Source: Anaerolineae bacterium (GTDB taxonomy: Bacteria; Chloroflexota; Anaerolineae; 4572-78; NAK82). From it: a stretch of DNA of 7,146 bases. Where the stretch lies: the NCBI GenBank assembly GCA_030597485.1, contig JAUVRU010000094.1, positions 1-7,146 of the forward strand, read 5' to 3'. Both the position numbers and the translations under genes were made by a program. How positions within the stretch are numbered: the first letter of the stretch is position 1; each line of letters opens with the position of its first letter. The notes below the pieces were generated by a model, which saw nothing but the letters and a program-made list of their open reading frames with translations, made no database searches and had not been told where the DNA came from. Positions 6,614-7,146 of this stretch are shown piece after piece.

Positions 6614-6624
6614 TCACCTCCTTT
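6614..6624 (-). other. Orphan strong Shine-Dalgarno-like sequence
   Basis: Minus-strand AAAGGAGGTGA matches nearly the whole anti-Shine-Dalgarno tail of 16S rRNA. No ATG, GTG or TTG follows at a usable distance; the only nearby GTG is inside the motif. It may be chance, a decayed small gene or a ribosome-pausing site. The rest of the 6467-6721 gap shows no recognisable gene. Confidence 0.3.
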
Positions 6625-6695
6625 TGATAGGGCCTCCCTGAATGGTCTCCTTCTCCCAGAGCGTGTCCCACCCTGGACGCCTCTGGGGGAAAGAC

Positions 6696-6710
6696 GGGAC
6701 ACTGTGTCCC
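6696..6710 (-). terminator. Possible weak terminator hairpin after the DUF917 gene
   Basis: GGGACA, loop CTG and TGTCCC form a perfect hairpin that begins 11 bases after the DUF917 stop. The minus-strand transcript continues GTCTTTCCCCC, giving only a short U run. A separate 10-base palindrome GCACCGGTGC (6713-6722) touches the stop codon. The pair could end or attenuate the upstream transcript, but the stem is short. Confidence 0.35.
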
Positions 6711-6721
6711 CGGCACCGGTG

Positions 6722-7146
6722 CTAAGTGACAAGGGTCTCAATGGGACGGTAAGGCAAATCGTACCCGAAGTGGGCCGGACCCAGAGCCGCAAGACCTTGC
6801 TCAGTTCGATAACGGTCGTCGATCCTGGCCCCAAGAATAGCGACTTTTCCCCCTTCGGGCAAATCGGTGTTGACGTACGGCTCCCCGCTAGTCTGGTCCA
6901 CAACCATGACCAGGTCCGGGCTGGTCACATAGGGTTCGTCATCGAGCCAGGTGATGTGGTTCTCGTTCTGGAGCCATATCTTGAACTTGTGTCCCGTGAA
7001 GTCCCCTATGCCCTCCACGTACCTAGTGCCGAACATGTACCCATCGCGACTCTCCCCCTCCCGGCGAGCAATCGTACCCTCAAACAACAGCCAGCCGTCC
7101 AGAGCCTCTGTCGCTGCTTCTAGGGGATTCTGGCCGGCCTGACGAG
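6722..7146 (-). CDS. DUF917 / S-methyl-thiohydantoin desulfurase-like protein, C-terminal part, cut by window edge
   Basis: The last 140 codons of a larger gene; the frame is open without a stop to the right edge, so the start lies outside and no internal start should be taken. The fragment matches the C-terminal domain of the DUF917 family, now named after S-methyl-thiohydantoin desulfurase. Visible are WLLFEGTIARREGE, a strand-rich FTGHKFKIWLQNENHITWLDDEPYVTSPDLVMVVD, then a TSGEPYVNTDLPEGGKVAILGA segment and GLAALGPAHFGYDLPYRPIE near the end. Family members are cytoplasmic and commonly sit beside hydantoinases and transporters, and some act on thiohydantoin rings. The catalytic N-terminal domain is not visible, so activity cannot be judged. 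The stop is TAG at 6724-6722, 255 bases before the binding-protein start. The shared strand and catabolic theme suggest one regulon, perhaps one operon. Confidence 0.85.
   Translation of the reverse strand, partial: RQAGQNPLEAATEALDGWLLFEGTIARREGESRDGYMFGTRYVEGIGDFTGHKFKIWLQNENHITWLDDEPYVTSPDLVMVVDQTSGEPYVNTDLPEGGKVAILGARIDDRYRTEQGLAALGPAHFGYDLPYRPIETLVT

Noticed and set aside
6722..7087. Treating the DUF917 fragment as a complete 121-residue gene starting at a TTG
   Set aside because: The frame stays open and family-like upstream of 7087 to the window edge, so the TTG is internal and the gene is truncated by the window, not short.
6461..7123. Plus-strand open frame of 220 codons across the gap and DUF917 gene
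   Set aside because: Opposite strand to a recognisable DUF917 C-terminus, no domain seen, and the first part runs through noncoding leader with hairpins.

Overview
All supportable genes lie on the minus strand, so the biological order runs from the right edge to the left. Coding density is high, intergenic gaps are short, base composition is fairly GC-rich (judged by eye, not counted) and GTG starts with strong Shine-Dalgarno sites are used. The extracellular binding protein has no lipobox and instead carries a LysM-like domain, an arrangement I associate with Chloroflexota (Anaerolineae or Caldilineae type). That taxonomic guess is inference; no rRNA or marker gene is present.

Layout in transcription order: (1) the C-terminal 140 residues of a DUF917 / S-methyl-thiohydantoin desulfurase-type protein, cut by the right edge (6722-7146); (2) a 255-base gap with two small palindromes and a nested stem-loop in the likely 5' leader of the next gene; (3) a peptide/opine/nickel-type (SBP_bac_5) solute-binding protein with an N-terminal LysM-like domain (4592-6466); (4) a 227-base gap holding a strong C(UUCG)G hairpin just after the binding-protein stop; (5) inner-membrane permeases of DppB/OppB type (3348-4364) and DppC/OppC type (2431-3336); (6) a DppD/OppD-type ATPase (1460-2428); (7) a 93-base gap with two hairpins; (8) a classical short-chain dehydrogenase/reductase (578-1366); (9) a small protein of the L-2-amino-thiazoline-4-carboxylate hydrolase family (44-535); and (10) the first eight codons of a further gene (1-23), whose start MSEPLLRV resembles the N-terminus of the second ATPase (DppF/OppF) that the transporter otherwise lacks.

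Together the window reads as a catabolic uptake operon. A wall-associated binding protein captures a small solute, a two-permease, two-ATPase ABC importer brings it in, and three linked enzymes (DUF917 protein, SDR oxidoreductase, ATC-hydrolase-like protein) process it. DUF917 proteins act on, or are linked to, hydantoin and thiohydantoin chemistry, and the ATC hydrolase family opens a cyclic thiazoline. The attractive inference is therefore a cyclic nitrogen and possibly sulfur heterocycle as substrate. The transporter family assignment is secure; the substrate and pathway are not. No RNA genes, insertion sequences, CRISPR arrays or phage genes were seen.
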